Assembly (NCBI RefSeq): GCF_000090795.2
Contig: NW_003546326.1
Coordinates: 23,406-87,405, forward strand
Length of the DNA: 64,000 bases
Origin: Amphimedon queenslandica
Taxonomy: Eukaryota; Porifera; Demospongiae; Haplosclerida; Niphatidae
Direction: 5' to 3'
The translations under genes and the position numbers were made by a program. Positions within the stretch are counted from its first letter, which is position 1. Each line of letters starts with the position of its first letter. Under the pieces are notes generated by a model. The model was given only the letters and a program-made list of their open reading frames with translations, was not told where the DNA came from and did not search any database. This document shows, in pieces, positions 37,928 through 49,313 of the stretch.

Positions 37928-39323
37928 TTTTTAAAATTATTTAGACGATTTTACAATTTCATATATTATCTATGTATATCTTGCTTTCTTCGCCCCCATC
38001 TCTTATAATAATATATTTTCTTCATTCTTTTTGTAAAATGAAATCCTTTCTTTCTACTGCTTGACATTTTTATAATAATTATGAATTTCGAAATGCTATA
38101 AAATAAAAATTTCTAGACAACTGCAAAAGCAAAAAAGATCAATAAAATATTAGAAAATGTATTATGATCAAAATTAAATAGCAAAAATTAATTTTAATAA
38201 AAAATTGAAGTTGACACTGAATGACAGTGGTGTGTTTATTTATATCAGGAAATAGGGATATTTTGAAACCATTTTTAGACTGTAGCAATTTCATTGGAAA
38301 TGAGCTCAAATTTCTGCACAGTATAAGGACGTCAATATGTATCAGAAAATGTAATGAAAATTGGGCATAATTTCTGGGCTTTTTTTTGAAAAAAATCCCA
38401 AGGCTATTTGGGTATTTTTCAAATTTTTGGCATTTTAAAAATGGCTGTAACTCAAAAAATTAAAGAAAAAATCAGCTCAAACTTTCTGAACAGCATAAGT
38501 ACATCAATATGCATCAAAAAATGTAATAAAAATTGGGAGTAATTTTGGGACCATTTTTTGGAAAAAAACCATGGGCTATAGTACAGGGAATTTTTCAGAA
38601 ATTTGACATTTAAAAAAATGACCATAATCAAAAAAATTTAGTCAGAATCAGCTCAAACTTTTTATATAGCATATATACAACAATATGTATCAAAAAATTT
38701 AATTAAATGTGGGGGTGATTTTGGAGTCATTTAAAAAAAACCATGGGCTATAGTACAGGAAATTTTTTAGAATTTTGGCGTTTTCTCAAAATGGCCGTAA
38801 CTCAAAAAATTGAAGTCGGAATCAGCTCAAACTTTCTGGATAGCACAAATGCATCAATATGCATCAGAAAATGCAATAAAAATGGGGAGTGATTTTGGAG
38901 CCATTTTTTAGAAAAAACCATGGGCTATAGTACATGGAATTTTTTCAAAAATTTGGCATTTTAAAATTATCATAACTAAAATAATTATTGTTGGAATCAG
39001 CTCAAAGTCAATTTTTTTTTCACATAAAATCAGATGATTTTAAAGCCATTTTTCTCAGCTATGACTATTGTGAATTTGTAAAAATTACCCCTGAGGGGTA
39101 ATTTTCAGGGGCTACTCTATTATTTTACATCCTGGGGGTGGCCCCCCTAGTTAGTGGGCGAGGCTAGACGGCGCCAGGCCGCCGCCTCGAAGAATTAACG
39201 AAAGAGAAGCAGAATTACATAACAGTTGAATGCAATTATAAAATAGCTGGCCCGGGTTGGTACCTTATAGTGGAGAACGAAGGCATATTCTCCAAATGCT
39301 CCTATTGTTAAGAGAGAAAGAGC
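37928..39323. other. Spacer between SIR2-ETS genes A and B
   Basis: The gene A 3' UTR comes first, with AATAAA-type signals near 38101-38145. The middle is a tandem dispersed repeat (38270-39060). The last 200 bp, GC-richer (39125-39323), probably contains the gene B promoter and leader. Confidence 0.6.
38270..39060. repeat. Tandem array of dispersed repeat, second subfamily
   Basis: About four and a half units of roughly 175 bp. Each carries AATCAGCTCAAACTTTCTG-like text, CATCAATATGCATCA(A/G)AAAA, a TGGGAGTGATTTTGG block, AAACCATGGGCTATAGTACA, TTTTTCA and a TGGC(A/C)(T/G)TTT end. The CTATAGTACAGG core replaces the full 20-bp palindrome of the first subfamily. There is no coding potential. 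Confidence 0.88.
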
Positions 39324-42300
39324 ATGAACCCTCTCCTTGAGCTAAACCCTGAGTCCTGTATTATAGTAATAGGGCCTTCTTTGGCTCGATCTTGTCTTCC
39401 AGAAGGAGAGGGAGCAGGAGAAAGTGGTGATAGATCCCTTTGCCTTTCTTTCCTCTCTCTCATGCTAGCCGGAGCATCTCTCCTTGGAAAAGAGCAACGT
39501 GGGGATCTGCAGGAGCAACTCAAAAATGGAGACCTGGACAAAGTACTTGAGCTAGAGTCCATTCTTGCTAGCAAGTCATTGAGGAAGAAATGGCTCAAAG
39601 AAAGTCTCACGTTATCATCAACGCAGGACAAGAGGCTATCAGTCTCGGAGACATTGCAACTATTGCTAAGATTGCAGGAGAAAGGCTCCAGGCTAGTTTA
39701 TACAGGCTACGACATGATACTTGACACTGTAGCGGGCTCTACACCTGTACTTATACCTCCAAATGATGAGTCTCAACATTCATCTTCCTCCAACCTACTG
39801 AGCAGGTGGATCAAAGGATCCACCAATGGATTCCTCCACATTCATGGCTGCATTTCTTCAGCATCAGAGACTCCATCATCAGAACACATTGTTATACATC
39901 ATTCACAATACACTCCACTAGTAAACTCACCACTCTTTCTTCCTCTCAAAGAACTCTTCAGGCATCGCTCTATCCTTTTCCTTGGGCACGAGACGGACTA
40001 CTTTAATCCTCTCCTCCCTCAAATGATAAAGATTTTACTCGGAGAGAACGAGATCCTTAAAAACCCTCCGATACTCATATCGTCTCTTCAACATTCAAAG
40101 GTACCCAAATCCTTCTTGCACCTTCAGATCTCAAAGCACGAGGAGAGCCACTGTCTACAAGAGTTAATAAACGAGAGCAAGGGAGAGACCTCATTTATAT
40201 CAGGTCAGTTCTATTATTTTCATAACCCAAATAGTCATGCACTATTTGACTCCTAGAAACAAGTTTGTAAATATATAAATACCTTTGCACGAAGGTATCA
40301 CATGCTACCTCTTATCAGTTTGATATTAAATTTGATATTAAATTTGATATCCTCCCAGACTGTCTGATTTGAGCCGATTCACAGACGGTTGAGACCATGA
40401 ATATGTTTCAAGTATTTATTTAATTAATGTGATATGTCTACATAATAGTAGAGAGTTATCATTAGTGGTGGACCAGCTATTCCTGCTAACAGCATTATGT
40501 CAATTAGTCTCCTTGTTGCTTCATTCATTACGGGTAGTCACACACATACACATTATCATCAACCTATTGTTGAAAAGTGAATGAGAATTGACAAAACCCC
40601 TAGCATCATTTGTTAGATTCATGCAGCCTACATCAAATGGTGGCTTGTATAAAATGATGAATGCTATTGCTAGGCTCATCAACGCCCTCAATTAGGATCA
40701 TTGAGTGGCCAAACTCTAATTTGATTTAGTTTTAATCACTCCAACAGGGCTGAAGGTAAATACAATCAGGTTCTATTAGATTACATAATGGAAACTCAGA
40801 CTGTGTTCATGATGCTTAATTATAAAACAGCAGGCATGTATAATTATGCTTAGTCATTGATTTGTGCATGTGCAGGCCTCATTAACATGGTCACATGAGA
40901 ACAAACCATTGTGGAAATGCTAAAAATAACTATAAGACAGTATCCATGGAGACTTAATTGATATAGCCCTCACAATGTACTTGTTCTGCTTCACCGTTTA
41001 TGTTAAGTAATGATAGACATACTACAAAACTCACCACACAGCAAATGAGAGCCTTTTATATTACCATTATTATCATCATCATCATTATCATTGTTATTAT
41101 TTTTATTATTGTACTGAAGGTAAGAGTGCTGATAAGAGCATAGACAGAGACTGCATAAGATCACAGGCTATCCTTCTGTTCAGTGAGAAGCAAAGCTTCA
41201 GGAAACTCGGGGACATCATTTACCAGTTGAACCAGTCAGGCGAGATATATGTGAGGAGAGACGCACTCACAATTCTCTTTGGAAATAGAATAATGTATGG
41301 GAATATCCTCACCTATGGAGGTTAGTCACACACAAACACACACACACACACACACAATCCAAAAGTATAAATGAAATTATGTTCACTCATTCACATACAT
41401 GCCAAATAGTATAGAGATAACTTATTATTATACTTGAATTCATACTAATGCAACTTGACACATATTCGCATAAACTCTACCTATAAGAGGCTTGATAGCA
41501 GCACAGAAATGGAATAAAATAAACAGGATTGTACAGAAGCATCAACTCGCGTGAATATTATTAGGAATTCGAATGACATGGATGATTAGGTCATCCTGTA
41601 CAAGGCTATACTGCATTACATACATTTATAGGGGAAACTACTCAAACGTTACAAATATATTTCTTTAGGTAATGGGTTACACCAGATATGGGATCTAGTC
41701 CTCTTTAAAGACTCTGTCCTACAGAGCAAGGGGCTGGTAGCGATTGCGCTCCTTAGCTCTTTTATGGTGTGGGTAAATCGGAAGCCAGAAGGTCTGGGGT
41801 CTATAACGGGTAAGTAGAAAAGAACCAATGTTTGTTTTAAGGAGGGCCGGTTGCTAAGGTGGTTACCTTAGATACAGCAATTAGGACTACCCACTGGTCA
41901 GTCCTGTTTTTAAAGCATATGCAAGAAAGAGAAAGAGAGACAATATGGCCACTTATGTAATAACACCCTGTTATTATAGATAACAATATCCTCCCTCCCT
42001 CTATCTCTCTACACAGATGTAAATACTTTTCATTCCCTCTGGAACAACTCACTGACTGCGATAAATCAGTCCGGACTCACAACCGTTTCCATTCCATCCA
42101 AGTCAATCACTTCATCAGTTGTCACTTCTCCTCCCCACTCCCCTGTATTCTCACCATTAACCACAGGACCATCACCAATAACATACACTCCAGGCCCTCC
42201 TCCCCGCCAGCACTCATTCCTTCCTCTGCTACCTTTCAATCTACTTCAGTTCACTCGGACTCCTTTGCTACCTCTTCCAGTCCTACCCTTGACAACCGTC

Positions 42301-43584
42301 CCTTCTCTAGGAGGACGTCGTGTGTCACTCAACAACCCCACGACTAACCTGTCCTTCATGCAGCATAACATTATGAGCAGTATGACTACTGGTATGGGAA
42401 TGAGTCCTGTGACTGGTACAGGAATGAGTCTTGCTACTGGTACTAGAGTGAGTCCTGTTACCAGTACGGGAATGAGTCTTGCTACTGGTACTGGAGTGAG
42501 TCCTGTTACCGGTACGGGAATGAGTCTTGCTACTGGTACAAGAATGAGTCTTACTACTAGTGAAGGAATGAGTGGAATGGTTGTAACAAGAGGCTCTAAT
42601 TATAAAGATAGTGATAACGAGAGCAATATAAGTGTTGATGATCCAGCCGTTACTGTCAATGAAGAGAGAGTTATGGCCGGAGAAGCAAGGACTCAGAGAT
42701 TGAGTGAAAGCTCTTCTAGCAGTAGCGTCAACTCAACCGATCACATTATAACGAATAATGCGACCAACACTTATTCTTACGGATCAAGACTGTTGGTAGC
42801 GGAGAGTCCCACAAGTCAAGAAGATGCACTTGATAAGATACTAGCACTAGGGGAAGTGTCTATAACCCACCATGATACAAGAGGAGCTAGCAGAGTAATG
42901 CCTGCTCCTACTCAAAGAAATCCACTACAGTTGCTGCCATCTCCTTTAAGCTTTTTACCACAGTCATTTCCACTTAGAGCCGGACTCTCATCAGCTTATT
43001 CACCTCTACTGGCTTATTCATCGTCACCTTACATGCCTCTACTGGTTGCTAACCAGCCCCAGGGACTAGGGGGTTTCATAAACCCAGGGGCTGCCTTATT
43101 GCCTTTAAGAACAGTGCTACCGCCAACTTGTGCTGGAGCTAGCTTTCTGCCAAACACTGTAAGACATGTAGCCATAAATCAATCAGGAATTATAGAACAA
43201 AGTATGGAAGAAGAGCCGCAAGCTGGACAAAGGAGTAATAGTAATAATACAGAGAAATCTACTACTGATAGTAATGGACACATACGTGGAAGAAGAAAAA
43301 CAATGAGTACACCTGTTTCTGTTAATGATGATGGGATCATCAGTCCTTCATTCCAGGAGAGAATGATTTCACAGCCTTTGCCCCCTCCACCTTCCCTACG
43401 GCCATTGAGAGAAGATGAGCAGAGGTCAGCAAGGAGTCCACCAGCACTCATTAGAATAGAGGAATTGGAGACCAGTCAGAGCAAGAGAAGAAGAGAGACA
43501 GATGATATGAGAGGGGAAACCGCAAAGAAAGAGAGAAGGGATGCACTGGAAGACTTGTCATTGGAAAGGAAAAATGAAAAGGTG

Positions 43585-43620
<36 letters not shown>

Positions 43621-45208
43621 ATAGAAAGTAAGAGAAAATGCACACACACACATTATTTCTAAGTGGCTGGGTAGTCATTTAGTTTAAAGATTTCCATGAC
43701 TATAAAATTAGAAAATGCTTCTCATATTTTCAAACTGGCACAAAGGGATCCTCTAATTGTGTTCTATAAGTAGAAGCCTCTGAATCACTATTGATTGTGT
43801 CGAATTGCATAATTCTGTTCCAGTCGTCATCAATACTTGCTCCCTCATTTGGAATAATTTTATTATTATTTAAACAAAATAGCAGCAGGGCAGATGCCCA
43901 ATGTTGCTGTTTACATGTAGTCACAATCCTTTGTCATGATTATTAGGTTCAATGATGTAAGTCTTTGTGCAGGTACTTTGTTACATCACTTCAAAAATAA
44001 TAAATATAGTAACGTAGCGGTTACTACTGTAGTATGACTTAAGTATTTAGGTACAATGATATGTTACCGTGTGCCATTCTATTTTTGCTTATTATAGTGT
44101 GTACAATACTTTTACTGTTCCATAGTCCTTCACAGATTATTTATTGTGGCCTGTAAACTTGATCATCACAATAATTATGATTGTTATCATCTCACTATTG
44201 TTATCATATACATTTAAGTGGTAGTTTAAGAACGGAGTGTCCATGTAGAGCCATTGCTTATTCTTGCTTATTAAATATCCACTGTCTAATTCAATAATTG
44301 GAACAGTACCCACTAACCTCAGTGTCAGTAATAGGGACATAACACTATGGACTAGATCCATGTTAGTGTTAGCGTCCCATCAAATCATGCTATAGAAATG
44401 TACGTGACTATGCATGTATATGCAGATAGTAATAATAGAATAAAACTGCAGCTAATAATATTAGCCAGGATACTAGCCAAGATATTAGTGTGCTGTTACA
44501 AGCAGTGTTTGGTATTAATGTAATGAAAGGAAAAGCCCTGCAATTTGTTGTATTATGTCTACCAACACCTGGCAGTTAATTTACAAGAAACTTGTGGGTT
44601 CTTGTTTCCATGCAACTAATTGATGTATATGCATTTTAAAGTGCTTCCCTCTGTGTGTGAGTATTGACAAGAGCATGCAGTGGTCAAACTTATAGTCACT
44701 CAGTCTGTACCTACATTGCATGTTGTGCTCCTCAGCCTCAGCTCATGTGGTTTTTGTATCTCGTGGTCACTAGATATGCCAGCCCATTACTCTTAGAAGA
44801 ACCTCAAATATAACACCAAGACACAATAGCATACATATTCAATAATAATATAATAATATCTAATTGATACTTTATCTTTTTTTAGAGGTTCCAGTTGAGT
44901 TTCCATCCGATCATTTATGGAAGTTTCTCCTCCACCTTCTCTTGTCTCCTAATCACGGACACGTCATACAATGGACCGGGCAAGGATACGAGTTCCGCAT
45001 CACCGATCACTCCGCCCTTACTCAAATGTGGGCATGTCATTCAAACTCCGCCCCACTCTCGTATCACGGTCTCATAGGAGAACTAAGGAGCTACTCGGGA
45101 CTTGAGATTTTAGAAAGTATTTCAGAAGACGAACTCATCTATCAATTCAAATTAGACATTCAGGCTTACCTTAGTATTCACATTAACTCAATCTCCACAA
45201 AGTCGTAG
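39324..45208 (+). CDS. SIR2-ETS fusion protein B (FAM118-like SIR2 domain plus degenerate ETS domain)
   Basis: Five exons, 39324-40203, 41120-41320, 41669-41809, 42017-43627 and 44886-45208, join to 3156 bp (1051 aa), all with phase 1 introns. The SIR2-like domain (about 1-295) reads SCIIVIGPSLARS, LQLLLRLQEKGSRLVYTGYD, NGFLHIHGCIS and SILFLGHETDYFNP. The HIHG histidine is kept, but the pocket asparagine (TTNYD) is glycine. The middle segment (about 295-405) is split by an extra intron (QAILLFSEKQSF; VAIALLSSFMVWVNR). The linker is very long, with a GMSLATGT-type repeat at 42390-42570, an RKKRR-like basic cluster (KRRRETDD) and a poly-Ser run from a TCA microsatellite. The ETS domain (last 107 aa) starts HLWKFLLHLLLSP, VIQWTGQGYEFRI. 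Its helix is YHGLIGELRSYSGL: one of two DNA-reading arginines remains. I infer a nuclear regulator or scaffold. Confidence 0.83.
42390..42570 (+). repeat. Intragenic tandem repeat in gene B linker
   Basis: Seven or so units of about 30 bp (10 codons) alternate GMSLATGT and V/MSPVTGT, with third-base and single-residue variation. It encodes a Gly/Met/Ser/Thr-rich segment absent from genes A and C. Confidence 0.85.
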
Positions 45209-45778
45209 TCAACTGACCGACCAACAAGCAAGTCATGTGACTCTTCTCTCATGTGACATGATTCAATCGCCAAATATCACTTTACTAGCGGCAGATTAGT
45301 TAAAATTAATGATAGTCAAGGAATTGACTTTAAAAGACGATAGAGACATTACTAATTTAAATTATTTTCTATTATCATATTAAAACTATCACTAAAGATT
45401 ATTATTTTTGTTATTTAATTTTAATGATGTCTGTCTGGGACTCATTATATCACAGTCTGAAGGTTATAAAAATCATTTGTCTGACAAGTTTACCACTAGA
45501 ATGACGTAATGACTGGTTCATACTTCAAATCATATACACAAGAATTTATCTCATAATTTTGATAATAATAATAATGATAATGATAATGAACAGTAATGAT
45601 GAGATCCTGATTGATGAAGAGGCAGAAAGTGACTGAGAGAGAGAGAGAGAGAGGAGGCAAGCTGATTTAATTCAATCACAGTAACTATATTACAAGGTGA
45701 AGAATCACTGGAACAAAAATGACTGGAAAATTGCGTGACGTGTTAACAGTGCTGACTAAAAGAACATCAAAAAAGACT
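45209..45778. other. Convergent 3' spacer between gene B and DCAF8
   Basis: 570 bp, AT-rich, with one GA microsatellite at about 45635-45654. It should hold both 3' UTRs, and I see no other feature. Confidence 0.6.
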
Positions 45779-48700
45779 CTAAGATTGAGCACAATTAATG
45801 GGCTCCGCATCTGAGCTGGTATCACTGTCATCATCATCATCATCATCATGTCTCCTTCTGCTAACGGGAAACTGCCAGATCAGTCTTCTTTCAACAACTT
45901 CCCTCCTCCCTTCTTCTCCTTCTTCTCCTTCCTCCACAAATATTCCTTCTGGTCCCTCCTCATTTTCGTCCTCTGAATAACTGCTACTGTCTGAAGAATC
46001 TCTCTCTCCAGTGCCACGCTATGAAAATTGAGAAGACATAAAAGTCAGGTAGTATTGTGTAGGGTGAGTGGCTTTGGGAGCATACCCTTAGGCTTCGGCT
46101 GTACTGATGCATCAAGAATTCTAAAAGGAAGCCATAGTTTTCACCTCCTGCCAATTCGCTTTCTTTCCGATCTTTAAAATTTTGACTAATAACCTAAAAT
46201 TACAACAACATAATAATAATAATAATAATAATAATCTATGGGCTTTCCCTTTTTGTCTCTCTTTTGTCCTCTGCATTGTGTATAATAATAATAATAATAA
46301 TAATAACTAGAAAGAATGTAAAACATTGAGGGGCTCCACCTCCAGACCGCACCTCCCAGTCCCGCCCAGACGTACGTTCAAGTTCTTGTAAGTAAGGGCT
46401 TCACCCAATAATAATACAAAATACCATAAAGCTGGTTTATTTTGCATTGAATTAATTTTCAAGCAGGCTCAAATCTACTAAAATTAATTTCCCTAGACTC
46501 TGGAATATAAACTTAATATAAACTTTTAAAACTGTAATTTCTGCAAAATAAGCCAGCTACTCGGTCATAATTGCCTCTCTCCTAGTTCTTATCCTTTCCT
46601 TTTCTCTTACTTCTTTTAAATGTTCAGTGTCCATTGGTCTAGTGGAGTAGGGAGTGCATACCTTAATACTGTGATCAAGACCACTGACGGCTAGTACCGG
46701 CAAATGTGGGTGTGGCTCCAAACAATTGACCTGGAAAAATAAAAAACCTGCCGATTAAAATCACTTAAGAACAGCAAGTACATGTAGGTAGAACAGGGAC
46801 ATGAATATTGTAATATTCAAATTTTCAATGCATGAAATAAATATTATTTGTTACTATTGTTTATTATTCAGTACAATCAATCTGAGAGAACATAATCTAT
46901 TATTACAGACATACCACTCCTTCTGAGTCTCCTTCAAAGAATTGAACAACATCATTTGAATTCTTGTCCCACAGAAAAACGTGACCACAATCGCTACCAC
47001 TAACGACGTATTCGCTCTTCAGGCCAAAGTAATTGACACCCTTGACTAGGAGAGAAATTATAATGCATGTGATCATGTTAAAGCAATTTTAAAAATTCGT
47101 AAAAAATCCAATTTTGATCGGAATCAACTCAAACTTGATATACAGCATAAGTACATGTATATGTATCAGAAAAAATTATAAAAATGCAGAATTCTCTCCT
47201 AGTCATTTTGGCAAAAATTGGCCAACGACCCTGTACTATAGTACAGGGACTTTGGCCCGATTTTTGAGCAACTTTAAAAATTCATAAAAAATCCAATTTT
47301 GATTGGAATCAACTCAAACTTGATATACAGCATAAGTACATGTATATGTATCAGAAAAAATTATAAAAATGCAGAATTCTCTCCTAGTCATTTTGGCAAA
47401 AATTGGCCAACGACCCTGTGCTATAGTACAGGGACTTTGGCCTGATTTTTTAAGATTGGAGTCAGCTCAAAGTTTCTACATAAAACAACATGCATTAGAA
47501 AACACAAAAAGAAGTAGAGAAAGATAGTTACCTGTAGCATTATTTCTATGTCCTACAAATTTCTTTAGATATTCTCCATTGCAACTGCTAAATAAAAATA
47601 AAAATAAAATAATTAAAATAAATAAATTCTTGAATCTTACTTGACTGTTGTATCAAACGTGTAAATGTCTTCGTCATTATAACTACACAATAACTCTGTC
47701 AACAAAGTATTCATAATATTTCAACTAATCGCACCTACTTACCTTTCCCGTCATGAGAGTACACCAAGCAAGTGATGTTTGCTTTATGAAAGTTCGATTC
47801 CGGAGATTCCTTTAATTGGAAACGTTACGCAAGTTTAAAAAATCGAGCATAATTTTATTACCAAGTGACTCGGACAAAACTTTTGGAGAGGCTCACAGCT
47901 ACGTGGTGTTGAGGCTTCAGTCTATGCAGGAAATATAAAAATTATTATAGTTATATTTAGTAACAGTAAATATAGCTATATTTAGTAACAATGATGTCAT
48001 AACTTACTCTGGAATTAGCTAAAACACGCCTATCGTACACTCTGTGTATTCATAAACAAATTAAAAATATAATTAAAGAATAAAAATAAAATTGCATTAC
48101 CTGGCAAACTGATCGCGACCAGATATAGCAAACTGATTATAATTAGAAGGATCGATGAATATTGAGTACAGGGCAAGCCTATGGTTCTTACCGTTCTTAC
48201 AAACGAGAATCCTTGAGACAGGGCAGGAGAGAAAAATGAAGTAAAAAGAAAAAAAATAAAACAGAATCAAAGCACAATATATCATTTACCGTATAGCAGA
48301 AAATTTTTGTGGCCCAAAAATTTCACGAATTTGTTCAAAATCAATTTTGTGGCTTTAATTTTCGTGGTTTTCTACTTTTCGGCCATCTTGAATTGTATTA
48401 AATTAATTTTCGCGGATTGTATTTTCGTGGATTTTGAAAAAACACGACATCCACGAAAATTTTGGACCACGAAAATTTTCCGCTATACGGTACTTGTTTC
48501 TCTGAGGAACGTCTTCTCTTAAGTCTACTTCTAAGACACTTCCATCTTCACCGCAGCTGAGAAAAACGTGAGGATTATCAGGCTCTATGGCAAGCTAATA
48601 AATAATATAATAATAATTAATTAATTTGCAACTACTTACCTTGTGGGCGGAGTCATTATGATAGGCGACTTTATCGGTAGCAACTAGTTCCCCACTGCTT

Positions 48701-49140
48701 GACACCACATGACGCCTCACCTGACCATCACGTGACGCACTAACGAGTACACTCTCATTAGTGAGGGGCATAAACTTGGCCTGAAATTTTATGATATAAA
48801 TAATTTAAAAAATTAGCCACACCCTTTATCGAAAATGAACAAAACTCACCTGAAAGACATTGGACATGTGTTTGGACTCAAAGTTGGCGAGTTGTGTTCC
48901 CTTTTCCCAGTCCCAGAGGATAATGTGGAGGTCGTCTGACCCGCTGGCCAGTATCCTACCACTCTCAGAGAAATGAATACAATTGACGCATCCGTGGTGA
49001 GAATTTAGCAAAATATTCGGGCTCAGTCGAGACATGACAGAATTTGAAGAGTATATGGTGGAGTGGAGCGGGGCCAGAACCTCTCCTGGGTCGAATGAAA
49101 TTCTCCTTTCTCTTAAAAGGAAAGGCAGTTTTGACGCCAT
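45779..49140 (-). CDS. DCAF8: DDB1- and CUL4-associated factor 8 (WD40 substrate receptor)
   Basis: Minus-strand gene with about 13 exons, starting [15 protein letters not shown] at 49140. Comparison with vertebrate DCAF8 runs almost blade by blade: [191 protein letters not shown] and [12 protein letters not shown]. The tail is strongly acidic, ending [12 protein letters not shown]8 is a receptor of the CUL4-DDB1 ubiquitin ligase. The short exon matching the vertebrate IWAP segment was not placed with confidence (a candidate lies at about 46330-46395). A MITE fills most of the intron at 48213-48493. Confidence 0.92.
46200..46320. repeat. TAA/ATA trinucleotide microsatellites in DCAF8 intron
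   Basis: Two (ATA)n runs, near 46211-46235 and 46281-46305, are separated by a CTTTT-rich stretch. Confidence 0.8.
47080..47470. repeat. Dispersed palindrome repeat, two tandem reverse-oriented units (DCAF8 intron)
   Basis: Two nearly identical units lie in the opposite orientation to the NDUFS2 array. CCCTGTACTATAGTACAGGG is at 47229-47248, and the second copy, with one change (TGTGCTATAG), is about 185 bp later. AATCAACTCAAACTTGATAT, CATGTATATGTATCAGAAA and GCAGAATTCTCTCCTAGTCA are shared. Confidence 0.92.
48287..48492. mobile_element. MITE with terminal inverted repeats, abutting a DCAF8 splice donor
   Basis: The ends are TACCGTATAGCAGAAAATTT on the left and, on the other strand, TACCGTATAGCGGAAAATTT on the right. 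Inner arms repeat TTTCGTGG/CCACGAAAA motifs. It is 206 bp, non-coding and flanked by TA at both ends, compatible with a Tc1/mariner-like TA target site, although the TA may belong to the repeat itself. It occupies most of a 281-bp DCAF8 intron. The GT donor (48493-48492) is made of one exon-side base and the terminal T of the element. Confidence 0.82.
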
Positions 49141-49313
49141 TTTAAAATGAGTCACGTGATAATTATGAATATTAATGATCAATCATTAAAATTAGTTTAT
49201 TAAAAATTAATAATTAATTTTGAGAGAAAATTACATTATAGCTGATCATAATAATAAAATTAATGTACAATGGACAAAGAGAGAGAGAGAGACATATAAA
49301 ATCTTTAATAAAA
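49141..49313. other. Short spacer between the DCAF8 start and the gene C stop
   Basis: 173 bp separate the DCAF8 ATG from the stop codon of gene C, which is transcribed in the same direction. The DCAF8 promoter must lie here or inside the 3' exon of gene C. A GA run is at 49279-49292. Confidence 0.6.

Noticed and set aside
34817-45208. Genes A and B as decayed pseudogenes
   Set aside because: Both have long, fully open, correctly phased coding regions of 915 and 1051 codons. Only the specific recognition residues of the ETS helix differ.
48307-48522. 71-codon plus-strand open frame
   Set aside because: It falls almost wholly inside the MITE and across a DCAF8 exon on the other strand.
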